NCBI GenBank assembly: GCA_017436865.1
Contig: JAFSCH010000013.1
Coordinates: 1 to 34,702, forward strand
From: Lachnospiraceae bacterium
GTDB lineage: Bacteria; Bacillota; Clostridia; Lachnospirales; Lachnospiraceae
Length of the DNA: 34,702 nt
Reading direction: 5' to 3'
Shown: in pieces, positions 22,963 through 31,634 of the stretch
Layout: every line of letters begins with the position of its first letter
How positions within the stretch are numbered: the stretch's first letter is position 1
Notes under the pieces: generated by a model
Databases searched by the model: none
The model's input: the letters and a program-made list of their open reading frames with translations, nothing else
What the model was told of the DNA's origin: nothing
Translations under genes and position numbers: made by a program

Positions 22963-23814
22963 TTAGTCTTGTGGTAAAAAGTCCTCAAAGATAAACAAAT
23001 CAAAATGTGTTTTCATATTATCTAGAGCTTCCTGAGAACGAATTGTCCATGCAACGGATAAACAGCGATATAGCTTACGGCATAGAGTTCTGGATACGGA
23101 TTTATAATGCGCATGGTTAAAGGCAATAAAATCCGGTGTTGTCAGGAAGTTAAATAGTAAATGAGTCAAAAGAAAATACAGTGGATTAGGACTAGTTTTC
23201 ATGAAGTTTTCTGATAATTGTCCTCTTACTATATCAGGGCGATTTTTACGATACCAGCGTACAGCCAAGGGATGAAAGGACTCGATACAGTATAAGCCGT
23301 TGTATTCTTTTAATATTTCATTACAGGTTTTGCAAAGGGTATTTGCATTATTTTCAACTTTGTATTCAATAATAAGAGGAGTTCTGCCGTTTACAGCTTT
23401 TAAGACATCTATAAAAGCAGGAATTTTTTCCTCTGTTCCCATGAGACGAAACTGTTGAAGCTCTTCAAAGGTATAGTCCTTTAATTTGCCGTTTACACCA
23501 CAGACACGATTCAGTGTGTCGTCATGAAATACAACAGGAATTCCATCTTTTGTTAGATGTACATCAAATTCAATACCATATCCATGGTCTGCAGCACATT
23601 TTATGGCAGAGTAGGAATTTTCAGGAAAGCAGTTACCATTACAATAATAAGGATTTTCTTCTTTTTGTAAGTAAGGATTCATATTATGCAGGCCGCGGTG
23701 GGCATATTTATATGAAAAAAAAGGTTGGTAATCGGGCCTTTTCATGATGCGTGGTTTAATAGCATACAGATAAAGGAGAAAAAGCACAATAAGGATGATT
23801 AGAATTGTTTTCAT
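22963..23814 (-). CDS. membrane-anchored glycerophosphodiester phosphodiesterase
   Basis: Hydrolyses glycerophosphodiesters (from phospholipid or teichoic-acid turnover) to glycerol-3-phosphate and an alcohol. 283 residues. An N-terminal membrane segment (MKTILIILIVLFLLYLYAI, 1-19) anchors the GDPD domain, probably outside the cell. The catalytic His-Arg-Gly is at 39-41 (YAHRGLHN). FPENSYSAI, IEFDVHLTKDGIPVVFHDDTL and IIEYKVE give the metal and substrate ligands. Family is certain; whether it acts on lipoteichoic acid or on deacylated lipids is not shown. About 220 bases of AT-rich sequence without a gene separate it from the divergent M13 peptidase gene. Confidence 0.92.
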   Translation of the reverse strand: MKTILIILIVLFLLYLYAIKPRIMKRPDYQPFFSYKYAHRGLHNMNPYLQKEENPYYCNGNCFPENSYSAIKCAADHGYGIEFDVHLTKDGIPVVFHDDTLNRVCGVNGKLKDYTFEELQQFRLMGTEEKIPAFIDVLKAVNGRTPLIIEYKVENNANTLCKTCNEILKEYNGLYCIESFHPLAVRWYRKNRPDIVRGQLSENFMKTSPNPLYFLLTHLLFNFLTTPDFIAFNHAHYKSVSRTLCRKLYRCLSVAWTIRSQEALDNMKTHFDLFIFEDFLPQD

Positions 23815-24035
23815 ATCGTAGTACCTCGATTCTTAAGTGATTTGTAATGATGTATGATCTTTAAGGTTACCATAATTTCTATTTATTATATCATGTTATT
23901 AGCAAGGTGTGGCAGATATTATAAATAAAATAAGTAGACAGAAAATAAAGAAGTAGGACATAGTATTGAGTTGTACTTTCACCGTTTTTAGTATAAAATA
24001 GGGAAGAGAGTTGTATGAGAAATGGAGTTATGTAA

Positions 24036-26108
24036 ATGAAAAAAAGAATTGCAGCGCTGTTGCTGGCAGGAGTTATGACTGTGCAGTTGACAGGGTGTGG
24101 TGTATTATCACCACTGGTTACTTTTATAACCAATATGAAGTCATCTGTTGGGGAACTTCAACTGGAAATGGAAGAGGAAGAAAGCGATGCAAAGGTAAAT
24201 GCAGAAAAAAAGCGATATCAGGATGATTTTTATGAATATATAAATGAAGATATCCTGGATATGGTGGAGCTTGGAGATACAGATGCGCAGTGGACTTGGT
24301 TTGGTGAGTTGATGGCGGTTGCGGATCAGGATATGGATGAGATTATTCAGGAATTGTCACAAAGTGAGAAGGTTTATCCCAAAGGCTCATCAGAGCAAAA
24401 GATTAAGGATATGTATGAATGTATCAGTAATATGGAGAACCGTAATGCTACAGGGCTTGGCCCTTTACAGCCACACATGGATACGATTCGCAATACAACA
24501 ACCATTGATGAATATGTAAACGCATTGGCTTCATTAAGTGGTGAATTTGGTTTTAGCAGTATTGTTGGAGGTTACTATATTGACCAGGACATGGCAGATT
24601 CCAGTATGAATTCGGTATATTTAATGCATGCGGATACTTTAATTGGCAAGGAATATCTGGAAAATCCACAGATGCAGGAATATGTGGATGTGTATTATAC
24701 CTATATGAGAGATATGCTGGAGGAGTTCGGTATGTCACAGGAAGAAGCAGCTGATACGGTAAGTGAGATTGATATTTTATTGCGTGATATTTGTTCAAGT
24801 TCTTTGTCTATGGAGGAATATTATGATCCTTCCGTTACCTATAATGTTTTTACGAAGGAAGAACTTCAGGAGCTTTATACCAATGTGGATGTAGAAAAGA
24901 TGTTAAAAACACTTCGAATTGATTCGGCAGACAGTTATATTGTTTTGGATGTTGGTCAGGCGAAAAAAATTAACGAATTATTGGTAGATGAGAATTTGGA
25001 GGTTTTAAAGGATTTTTCTTCCTTTGTTATGCTGAATGATGTGGCAGAATATTCGACAGAAGAGTATGCAAGACTGGCGGATGATTTAGACAGACAGATG
25101 CATGGTGTAACCAGCAGACTAAGTGATGAGGATATTTGGATGAATCTCACACAGGATATGCTTTCTTGGGATTTTGGAAAAATATATGTAGAGAAATATT
25201 TTTCTGAGGAAAGTAAAGCGGATGTTGAGGCAATGATTGAAAAGATAAAGGAAGCTTATAAGGATATTATTCGCAATCAGGAGTGGATGAGTGAGGCGAC
25301 CAAAGAAAAGGCTATCCGCAAACTTGATACGATGCAGGTTAAAATCGGTTATCCTGATGAATGGCCGGATAGTATGGAGATGATGCAGGTAACACCAATT
25401 TCCGAAGGAGGAAGCTTATTATCTAATATGCTTGTTAATATGCAGGTGTCTATAGAGGATAATTTACAGGATTTGAATCGGGAAGTTGACCGCACTGCAT
25501 GGAGTATGACACCGCAGACCGTAAATGCATATTACAATCCGGGTAATAATGAAATAGTATTTCCGGCAGCTATTCTACAACAACCATTTTATGATCCAAA
25601 AGGAGATGAGGCAAGTAATCTTGGCGGTATTGGCTATGTTATAGCACATGAGATAAGCCATGCATTTGATTCTAATGGTGCTTTATATGATGAGTATGGA
25701 AACTATAATGTGTGGTGGACACAGGAGGAACTTCAAAAATATAAGGAGCTTTCACAGTCTATTGTAGACTATTATGGAAATTATGAGGTTGCAGGGATGA
25801 AGGTAGATGGCTCTCTGACCTTGTCAGAGAATATTGCCGATTTGGGAGCAATGACTTGTATAACTTCTATCTTATCAGAGGATGGTGAAGGATTGGCAAA
25901 GGCATTTTCACAATTAGCATATATTTGGGCCAGTGAAGAAACGGTTGCTTATCAGATGTATTTGCTTAGCAATGATACGCATGCACCGAATAAAGTAAGA
26001 GTTAATGCGGTATTGAGTTCCTGTGATGCTTTTTATGATGTGTATGATATAGAAGAAAGCGATGGTATGTATGTAGCACCTGAAGACAGAGTTGGGGTGT
26101 GGAAATAA
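24036..26108 (+). CDS. M13-family zinc metallopeptidase, lipoprotein
   Basis: A neprilysin/PepO-type endopeptidase, 690 residues. Signal peptide MKKRIAALLLAGVMTVQLTGC has lipobox LTGC with Cys21, so the enzyme should sit on the outer membrane face. The catalytic site is H538-E-I-S-H542 (VIAHEISHAFDSNGA), and the third zinc ligand is E598 in SENIADLGAM. NAYYNPGNNEIVFPAAIL is the M13 substrate-binding segment. The N-terminal ~450 residues are the helical lid (M13_N). Length is normal. First gene of a four-gene run to 29029 with short gaps; the neighbours suggest work in the cell envelope, on peptides rather than on peptidoglycan itself. Confidence 0.93.
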   Translation: MKKRIAALLLAGVMTVQLTGCGVLSPLVTFITNMKSSVGELQLEMEEEESDAKVNAEKKRYQDDFYEYINEDILDMVELGDTDAQWTWFGELMAVADQDMDEIIQELSQSEKVYPKGSSEQKIKDMYECISNMENRNATGLGPLQPHMDTIRNTTTIDEYVNALASLSGEFGFSSIVGGYYIDQDMADSSMNSVYLMHADTLIGKEYLENPQMQEYVDVYYTYMRDMLEEFGMSQEEAADTVSEIDILLRDICSSSLSMEEYYDPSVTYNVFTKEELQELYTNVDVEKMLKTLRIDSADSYIVLDVGQAKKINELLVDENLEVLKDFSSFVMLNDVAEYSTEEYARLADDLDRQMHGVTSRLSDEDIWMNLTQDMLSWDFGKIYVEKYFSEESKADVEAMIEKIKEAYKDIIRNQEWMSEATKEKAIRKLDTMQVKIGYPDEWPDSMEMMQVTPISEGGSLLSNMLVNMQVSIEDNLQDLNREVDRTAWSMTPQTVNAYYNPGNNEIVFPAAILQQPFYDPKGDEASNLGGIGYVIAHEISHAFDSNGALYDEYGNYNVWWTQEELQKYKELSQSIVDYYGNYEVAGMKVDGSLTLSENIADLGAMTCITSILSEDGEGLAKAFSQLAYIWASEETVAYQMYLLSNDTHAPNKVRVNAVLSSCDAFYDVYDIEESDGMYVAPEDRVGVWK

Positions 26109-26151
26109 GAACTAGGTGTAAATGCGATTAACTCAGAAGGGGGAAGACAGC

Positions 26152-27045
26152 ATGAGAAAAATGGGGAGCAAAGGATTTGCAAAAGTGACAGCATGTATAT
26201 TGGCAGGTGTACTGCTTGCAGGAACAGGAGAGGGCCGTATTACAGCGGCAGAAACTTATACGGTAAAAGAATGTAGGGCAATCATGTATACCAATGATAA
26301 AGCAACCGTATATACATCACCGGATTTTGAGTCTGTGCTTGTAACAACGATAACACCCGAATTACCAGTAGATGTAACAGGGGTTACTTCAAATGGATGG
26401 TTTCGAATTGATTTAAAGGGTACCTATTATATTCCTGGTTATGGATTAGATGAGAAGTTAAATAAGAGTAAGGAAAAGTCCTATGGGGCGGATGAGATTA
26501 CCAAGTTGACAAATGGAACTTTTTCCTTCTTTACCAACTCGCAGCTTCGTGCCTTTTCGGTAGAGGATGTACAGAAGATGGATGCGAATCATTATATTAA
26601 GTATCTAGATTCCTATTTAATGGGAAACGCAACGATTGATAATTGTATATTGGCTGATGAAGAGCTTACTTTGCTAGAGGCATATGAAGAGGCTGTAAAG
26701 AAAAAGGATAAAGTTCCAGCTACGAAAAAGGATTATTTAGTACAGTACCGTAATGAATATTTGGAAAATAGCCTCTGGGGGCCTGTGAGAACCGAAGATG
26801 ATTTAAAAGTTATTATCAATCGGGCGATTCGTTATGAATATGAGGAATTTAGCACGGTATATAAAAATGCGATTGTTGGTTCAGAAAGTACGAAGATGGA
26901 AAGTGTACTGAATGAGGTGCTGGCAGATATAAAAGCAGAACAAGGAATTATCTTTAAGTGTGAAATGGATTATGGTTCCTTTGAGAATGAGGACGTTAAG
27001 ACAACGTATGGTTGGATTCTTGAGTTTAAGCGCGAGAAAAAATAA
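26152..27045 (+). CDS. secreted protein with SH3-like domain, unknown C-terminal region
   Basis: A 297-residue protein from ATG 26152, chosen for AGGGGGAAG upstream; ten extra in-frame codons precede it. Signal peptide to about residue 34 (GRITAAETY). Residues ~45-105 form an SH3-like domain (ATVYTSPDFESVLVTTITPE, VTGVTSNGWFRIDL, YYIPGYGL) similar to the N-terminal domain of the carboxypeptidase at 27917. The remaining ~180 residues are helical and charged. They contain a segment SQLRAFSVEDVQKMDANHYI and end in TYGWILEFKREKK; I do not recognise them. Co-directional with the M13 peptidase (43-nt gap). Possibly a wall-binding accessory protein. Confidence 0.75.
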   Translation: MRKMGSKGFAKVTACILAGVLLAGTGEGRITAAETYTVKECRAIMYTNDKATVYTSPDFESVLVTTITPELPVDVTGVTSNGWFRIDLKGTYYIPGYGLDEKLNKSKEKSYGADEITKLTNGTFSFFTNSQLRAFSVEDVQKMDANHYIKYLDSYLMGNATIDNCILADEELTLLEAYEEAVKKKDKVPATKKDYLVQYRNEYLENSLWGPVRTEDDLKVIINRAIRYEYEEFSTVYKNAIVGSESTKMESVLNEVLADIKAEQGIIFKCEMDYGSFENEDVKTTYGWILEFKREKK

Positions 27046-27064
27046 AAGTAAAGGAAAAAGCAGA

Positions 27065-27865
27065 ATGAGCAAGGGAAACTTTTATTGTAGGGCAATACAC
27101 GGTGTACTGAATAACTGTTTGGATGAGCAGGTATGTGGCAGGGGGTGTCCATGTTACGGTGGCATGAAGGAGAATGAAATCCCCATTTGTGTATATGGGG
27201 GAGAAGATTCTGTGGAAAATGTTGCAGAGAATCCTAAGGAGCTGTGGATAAAAAACGAGACAGCAATAAAGGCAGGTGAATTGCCGCGTTTCCCCTTGGT
27301 AAATGGACTTGATAAGAGACTCGCAAAGGCCTATGCTTTTTCTGCAAATGCTCATAAAAAGCAATATCGAAAAGGAACCGAAATACCATATTTGGCTCAT
27401 ATTATTATGGCTATGAATTATGCAGTGGAACTAACGGATGATATAGAGCTTTTGACAGCAGTTATCCTACATGATACGGTGGAAGATACCGAAACGATGC
27501 TTGAAGATATAGAAAGAGAGTTTGGCAAGACAGTAGCCTCCTATATTGCTGCAGAGTCGGAGGATAAAAGACCGGGGATTCCGGCAAGTGATACATGGGA
27601 AATTCGCAAGCAGGAGACAATACAACATTTGCAGACAGCAGAATATCCGATAAAGGTAATTGCATTGGCAGATAAGGCGGCAAATGCGGAGTCATTATTA
27701 AAGGAATGGCGTCATGCAGGAGATGATATGTGGCTGAAGTTCAATCAGCACGACAAGGATAAGCATGCATGGTATTATTATTCCTGTGCAGAGGCATTAA
27801 AGGAATTCTCAGATAGTAAGGTTATGAAGGATTATTTAGAAAATTTGAAGGAATTGTTTGGATAA
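27065..27865 (+). CDS. HD-domain hydrolase of the RelA/SpoT hydrolase type with Cys-rich N-terminus
   Basis: 266 residues from ATG 27065 (weak AAGGAAAAAG upstream); a longer in-frame reading would overlap the previous gene. The HD fold matches the hydrolase half of RelA/SpoT and the small Mesh1 enzymes: AYAFSANAHKKQYRKGTEIP, YLAHIIMAM, ILHDTVEDTE (His-Asp and ED box), and KVIALADKAANAES. Such enzymes cleave (p)ppGpp or NADPH. No synthetase domain is present. Before the HD domain lies a cysteine cluster, C8, C18, C24, C28, C30 (VCGRGCPCYGG), likely a metal or Fe-S site. It is the only cytoplasmic product of this run of exported proteins. Family good, substrate unknown. Confidence 0.8.
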   Translation: MSKGNFYCRAIHGVLNNCLDEQVCGRGCPCYGGMKENEIPICVYGGEDSVENVAENPKELWIKNETAIKAGELPRFPLVNGLDKRLAKAYAFSANAHKKQYRKGTEIPYLAHIIMAMNYAVELTDDIELLTAVILHDTVEDTETMLEDIEREFGKTVASYIAAESEDKRPGIPASDTWEIRKQETIQHLQTAEYPIKVIALADKAANAESLLKEWRHAGDDMWLKFNQHDKDKHAWYYYSCAEALKEFSDSKVMKDYLENLKELFG

Positions 27866-27867
27866 AG

Positions 27868-27894
27868 GTAACTACGAAGGTACGGAATAGTTAT
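27868..27894 (+). repeat. GAAGGTA-loop hairpin upstream of the carboxypeptidase gene
   Basis: GTAACTA (27868-27874) pairs with TAGTTAT (27888-27894, one G-U) around the 13-nt loop CGAAGGTACGGAA. Same architecture as at 2232-2258 and 8765-8791. It fills most of the gap between the HD gene and the carboxypeptidase start. Confidence 0.6.
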
Positions 27895-27916
27895 TGGGAA
27901 AGGCAAAGGTATAAAA

Positions 27917-29029
27917 ATGAAGTACATAAGGGGTATTAAAAGTTTACTTATGGTATTTGTCATGGTTGTGTTCTTGGGAGGAATGACAACGCAGGCAGCA
28001 GAGTTTACAGTAACGCCAACAGCGGGAGTATTGTATACAGGAAGAGGAGCGGAGGTATTTACTCAGCCCGATCCGTCTACATTAGCGGCAGTATTTCCGG
28101 GTGATTTTCCCGTGCAGATAACTGGAATTACAGATAATGGATACTTTCAGGTAAATATCAACGGGGTAACGTATTATATTCATGGAAAGGCATTGTCAGT
28201 CAGTACAGGTACACAGGCATATAAGCTGAACAGTGTAGATGCGAAGGCAGCGCTTGTGGGAGATGCAAATAGTGGAGCATTGATTTATGCACAGAATGCA
28301 ACAGACAGACTGGCGCCGGCAAGTACAACTAAGATTATGACAGCGCTATTGGTGATGGATGCGATTGCATCAGGACAAATTGCGCTTGACACGCCGGTTG
28401 CGGTATCACCTACAGCACTTGCAGGAGTTCCAAATGATGCCAGTCATGTGAAGCCGCGTTTAAAAGCAGGCGAGGTTATGAATGTGCTTACGTTGTTGCA
28501 GTCTGTGATGATAGTTTCGGATTGTCATGCATGTAATGTATTGGCTGAATTGGTGGCAGGAAGTGTTGATAATTTTGTTGTGATGATGAACGCAAGGGCA
28601 GCAGCACTAGGATGTACGGAGACAAATTTTGTAAATACATCAGGTTATCCGGAGGCGAATCATTATTCGAATGCATATAGTCTTTTCCTAATTACAAAGG
28701 AAGCGATGAAATATCCGTTGTTTGAGAGTATCATAGCTCAGACAGAGGTTATAATGCCAGCAACGAATATGACAAGTGAAAGAAAGCTAGAGACCACCAA
28801 TGCGCTTCTGACAGCGGATTCCGGATATTATAATCCGTATGCGGTTGGTGGAAAGACGGGGTCTGCGAAATCTTCAGGTCTTTGCTTTGTATCAGCAGCA
28901 AGAAATCATAAAAAGACTGTTATATCTGTTATTCTTGGTGCTCAGACCAATACCATGTCAGATGGAACAAGGCAAAAGCAACAGTTTGCAGAAACAAATA
29001 AGTTAATTGAAATTGGGCTTGCAGGATAG
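27917..29029 (+). CDS. D-alanyl-D-alanine carboxypeptidase (S11) with N-terminal SH3-like domain
   Basis: Trims the terminal D-Ala of peptidoglycan stem peptides outside the cell. 370 residues. Signal peptide to about 28 (GGMTTQAAEF). An SH3-like domain follows at ~38-95, similar to the one in the protein at 26152, then the S11 catalytic domain. The acylated serine is S136 in ASTTK (with K139), and the KTG triad is K313-T314-G315 (VGGKTGSAKS). The second motif, usually S-x-N, reads S201-D-C203 (VSDCHACN), so Asn appears replaced by Cys; this may be a subfamily trait. No C-terminal amphipathic anchor is obvious. Ends the operon at a strong terminator. The symbol (dacA or dacF) is not decidable. 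Confidence 0.9.
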   Translation: MKYIRGIKSLLMVFVMVVFLGGMTTQAAEFTVTPTAGVLYTGRGAEVFTQPDPSTLAAVFPGDFPVQITGITDNGYFQVNINGVTYYIHGKALSVSTGTQAYKLNSVDAKAALVGDANSGALIYAQNATDRLAPASTTKIMTALLVMDAIASGQIALDTPVAVSPTALAGVPNDASHVKPRLKAGEVMNVLTLLQSVMIVSDCHACNVLAELVAGSVDNFVVMMNARAAALGCTETNFVNTSGYPEANHYSNAYSLFLITKEAMKYPLFESIIAQTEVIMPATNMTSERKLETTNALLTADSGYYNPYAVGGKTGSAKSSGLCFVSAARNHKKTVISVILGAQTNTMSDGTRQKQQFAETNKLIEIGLAG

Positions 29030-29068
29030 CAAGGTATTATTAGTAAAGAATAGGTTGCTAGATATTTG

Positions 29069-29110
29069 ACTGCTTATGTGTTATGATTAAGGGCACATAA
29101 GCAGTTTTTT
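29069..29110 (+). terminator. intrinsic terminator of the envelope operon
   Basis: ACTGCTTATGTG (29069-29080) is perfectly paired with CACATAAGCAGT (29094-29105), 13-nt loop, then a T-run to 29110. Confidence 0.93.
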
Positions 29111-29143
29111 GCTACACAATTTGCATTTGGTATGGAGGTAGTT

Positions 29144-30286
29144 ATGATAAAGGAAAAATGTCCGTATGTAGATAAATGTGGTGCTTGTCATATGGGAAAG
29201 ACAAGTTATGAAGAAGAGCTGATTGAGAAGAAAAAGCTGGTGGAGAAGCATATCGGTAAGTTTTGTAAGGTTAATGATGTAGCTGGTATGTATTATCCAT
29301 TTCATTATCGTAATAAAGTTCATGCGGTATTTGGAAGAAATAAAGACGAGATTATTGCAGGAACCTATGCAGAGGGAACGCATACGATTGTACCAATACA
29401 GGATTGTTTCATAGAGGATGCGCAGGCTTCTGCGATTATTAAGACTGTAACGGAATTGATTAAGAGTTTTAAGCTTTGGGTTTATAATGAAGATACCGGA
29501 CGTGGGCTTATGCGTCACATTCTTATTCGTAAGGGAATGTCAACGAAGCAGATTATGGTCGTACTAGTGACAGCAGCACCGGAATTTCCACATAAGAATA
29601 ACTTTGTCGCTGAACTTAGAAAAAGACACCCTGAGATTACAACGATTGTACAGAATATCAATTCTCAGAACACCACCTTTGTATTAGGTGATAAGAATAA
29701 GCCTTTGTATGGCGAAGGCTTTATCGAGGATGTATTGTGCGGTCTGAGATTCCGCATCTCACCAAATTCTTTCTATCAGGTGAATGCGGCACAGACGCAG
29801 GTATTGTACAAGAAAGCGATTCAGGCAGCAGGATTAACTGGAAAAGAAATGGTTATTGATGCATATTGTGGTATTGGAACCATTGGTATGGCGATGGCTT
29901 CTAAGGCGGGAAAAGTACTTGGTATAGAATTGAATAAGGATGCAGTAAGAGATGCAAAAGCAAATGCAAAGCGTAATCGTATCGAGAATATCCGTTTTGT
30001 AGGTGCAGATGCGACAGAATACATGACACGAATGTCACAAGAAAAAGAAAAGGTTGACGTCGTTGTGATGGACCCACCAAGAAGCGGAAGCACAGAAGCT
30101 TTTGTGAAAGCGGTTGGTAGCTTAAAGCCGGACAGAGTGGTGTATGTTTCTTGCAATCCAGAGACATTGGGAAGAGATTTAGAGTGGTTCAAGAAGCAAG
30201 GATATGTGGCGAAGGAAGCATGGCCAGTAGATATGTTTGGATGGACAGAACATGTGGAGTGTGTCGTGGCTTTGGAGAGACGATAA
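29144..30286 (+). CDS. 23S rRNA (uracil-5-)-methyltransferase, RlmD/RumA-like
   Basis: Transfers methyl from S-adenosylmethionine to C5 of a uracil in 23S rRNA (U1939 or U747 in the well-studied homologues). 380 residues from ATG 29144, with GGAGG 5 nt upstream; ATG 29132 is in frame but contains the RBS. The N-terminal Fe-S ligands are C6, C12, C15 (CPYVDKCGAC) and C88 (IQDC). The SAM-binding part reads VIDAYCGIGTIGMAM. Then DPPRSG and the nucleophile C337 in VSCNPETLGRDL. A TRAM domain at the very N-terminus, present in RumA proper, is absent. Which uracil is modified is not decidable. Confidence 0.92.
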   Translation: MIKEKCPYVDKCGACHMGKTSYEEELIEKKKLVEKHIGKFCKVNDVAGMYYPFHYRNKVHAVFGRNKDEIIAGTYAEGTHTIVPIQDCFIEDAQASAIIKTVTELIKSFKLWVYNEDTGRGLMRHILIRKGMSTKQIMVVLVTAAPEFPHKNNFVAELRKRHPEITTIVQNINSQNTTFVLGDKNKPLYGEGFIEDVLCGLRFRISPNSFYQVNAAQTQVLYKKAIQAAGLTGKEMVIDAYCGIGTIGMAMASKAGKVLGIELNKDAVRDAKANAKRNRIENIRFVGADATEYMTRMSQEKEKVDVVVMDPPRSGSTEAFVKAVGSLKPDRVVYVSCNPETLGRDLEWFKKQGYVAKEAWPVDMFGWTEHVECVVALERR

Positions 30287-30592
30287 TATAAATGTTTGAG
30301 TACAATAAAGATTACATTTTGCCGACACTGGTAAATGCCGGCGAAACATATGGAAAAACGCTTGATACAGGGTTTGATATGTATTATTAAGATGGGGAGT
30401 CATAGAGTACTCCAAAAGCTATAGTCTGTAGATGAGAACAAGCAGATAATTAAATTTTTTGCTACTTACTTGTGGTAATTGAGAAATGTGAGAGACAATC
30501 TGAGAAGTATTGCAGTAGAAAGTAATGTAATATAAATATTATCCATTACATAGAAATTGTAGTGTTATAAATGCAAAATGGGGGGTATACAT
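30287..30592. other. intergenic region with a possible gene remnant
   Basis: A 32-codon frame (ATG 30292 to TAA 30390, including YILPTLVNAGETYGKTLDTG) has no RBS and no recognisable family; it may be a remnant. Hairpins GGAGT/ACTCC (about 30396-30413) and ATGTAAT/ATTACAT (about 30524-30550) are visible. An AATGGGGGG stretch before 30593 is the RBS of the decayed hydrolase. Confidence 0.4.
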
Positions 30593-31255
30593 ATGGGTAT
30601 AGAAAAACAATTATTTACATGCAAATGAGATGACCTTACGATAAAAGGTATGCAGTACTTTCCTGTTGATTATGAGGAGAATAAAAAATATCCTGCTATG
30701 ATAATGAGTCATGGATTTACTGGAAATTATACAGATTCAATGGTGTTTTGTGAAGAATTTGCAAAGATGGGATATGCAGCATTTTGTTTCAGCTTTTGTG
30801 GTGGTACAGCAACAGATACGGATGAAAGTGTAAAAAGTGAAGGAAAAACCACAGAAATGTCGGTGTTGACAGAGGTAGAGGATTTACTCGCAGTTAAAAA
30901 TTATGTGCAAAGTCAGTCGTTTGTTGACGAAAAAAGAATAAGTTTGATGGGATTTAGTCAGGGTGGCTTTGTTTCAGGACTGACAGCAGCAAGATGTGGA
31001 GATGAAATTGAGAAATTAATTATGATTTATCCAGCATTGTGTATACCGGATGATGCAAGAGGAGGGCGTTTGGCAGGAGCAAGCTATGATGCAAAAGCCG
31101 TGCCGGATATCATAGATTGTGGCAATATTCTCATTAGTAAGAAGTATCATGATGATATAGTAGAAATGGATCCTTATCTTGAGTTATCAGCATATCAGGG
31201 GCCTGTACTTCTTATACAGGGCATGGATTTGATGCAAATCAGCAGAGCAGTTTGA
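30593..31255 (+). pseudogene. alpha/beta hydrolase, disrupted (nonsense codon and truncated C-terminus)
   Basis: Starts at ATG 30593 with a GGGGG RBS. Codon 12 is TGA (30626-30628), just before DDLTIKG, where related hydrolases read straight through. After the stop the frame stays open: YPAMIMSHGFTGNYTD (oxyanion region), LMGFSQGGFVSG (nucleophile elbow G-F-S-Q-G), and VLLIQG. It then ends early at 31255, where about 60 more residues with the catalytic Asp/His would be expected. Downstream bases still resemble coding sequence in other frames. Two independent lesions make a pseudogene likely; a re-start at ATG 30650 would lack the first strand and the C-terminus. Confidence 0.8.
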
Positions 31256-31328
31256 TTGCATCTATCAAACAGTATTTGCTTGGGTGTGATAAGCAGGAAT
31301 ATCAAGGCGGTGTGCAGACAAAATCAGA

Positions 31329-31529
31329 GCGGAATATACCTTAACAGGTGTGGATATGGATGGAAAAGTATGCTCGATACACATTGTGAATCAAAAAGAT
31401 GGAGATAAATGGAAGCCTGTGATAGAAACAGGCAGTGAAGCACTGGCATGGTTAAATGGTGCAGATCTTACAGCAGTCCTGGAGGGAGAAAAGGGAGGTC
31501 TGACCGTCAGAATCTATGCAGAAAAATAA
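31329..31529 (+). pseudogene. DUF3237 (UPF0311-like) gene remnant, C-terminal half
   Basis: The frame reads AEYTLTGVDMDGKVCSIHIV, then PVIETGSEALAWLNGADLTA, then GGLTVRIYAEK and a stop. This matches the second half of DUF3237 proteins, which are small calycin-like beta barrels. The N-terminal half is missing; the frame has a stop at 31290. The gap between it and the broken hydrolase is about 75 bases, so one deletion may have removed the end of the hydrolase and the start of this gene. Confidence 0.65.
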
Positions 31530-31634
31530 GTCAAGGCGTGAGGCAGGAGAACAAAATAGAATGCCACTAGTTAGTATTGACGCAAGGAAGGCATAGGATC
31601 GATTAATAAGAAGAAGTAGAGAGGTAACGAACAA

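Noticed and set aside
26960-27064. Upstream extension of the HD hydrolase overlapping the previous gene
   Set aside because: Family-like residues begin at FYCRAIHGV just after ATG 27065; the extension reads the end of the SH3-like gene in another frame.
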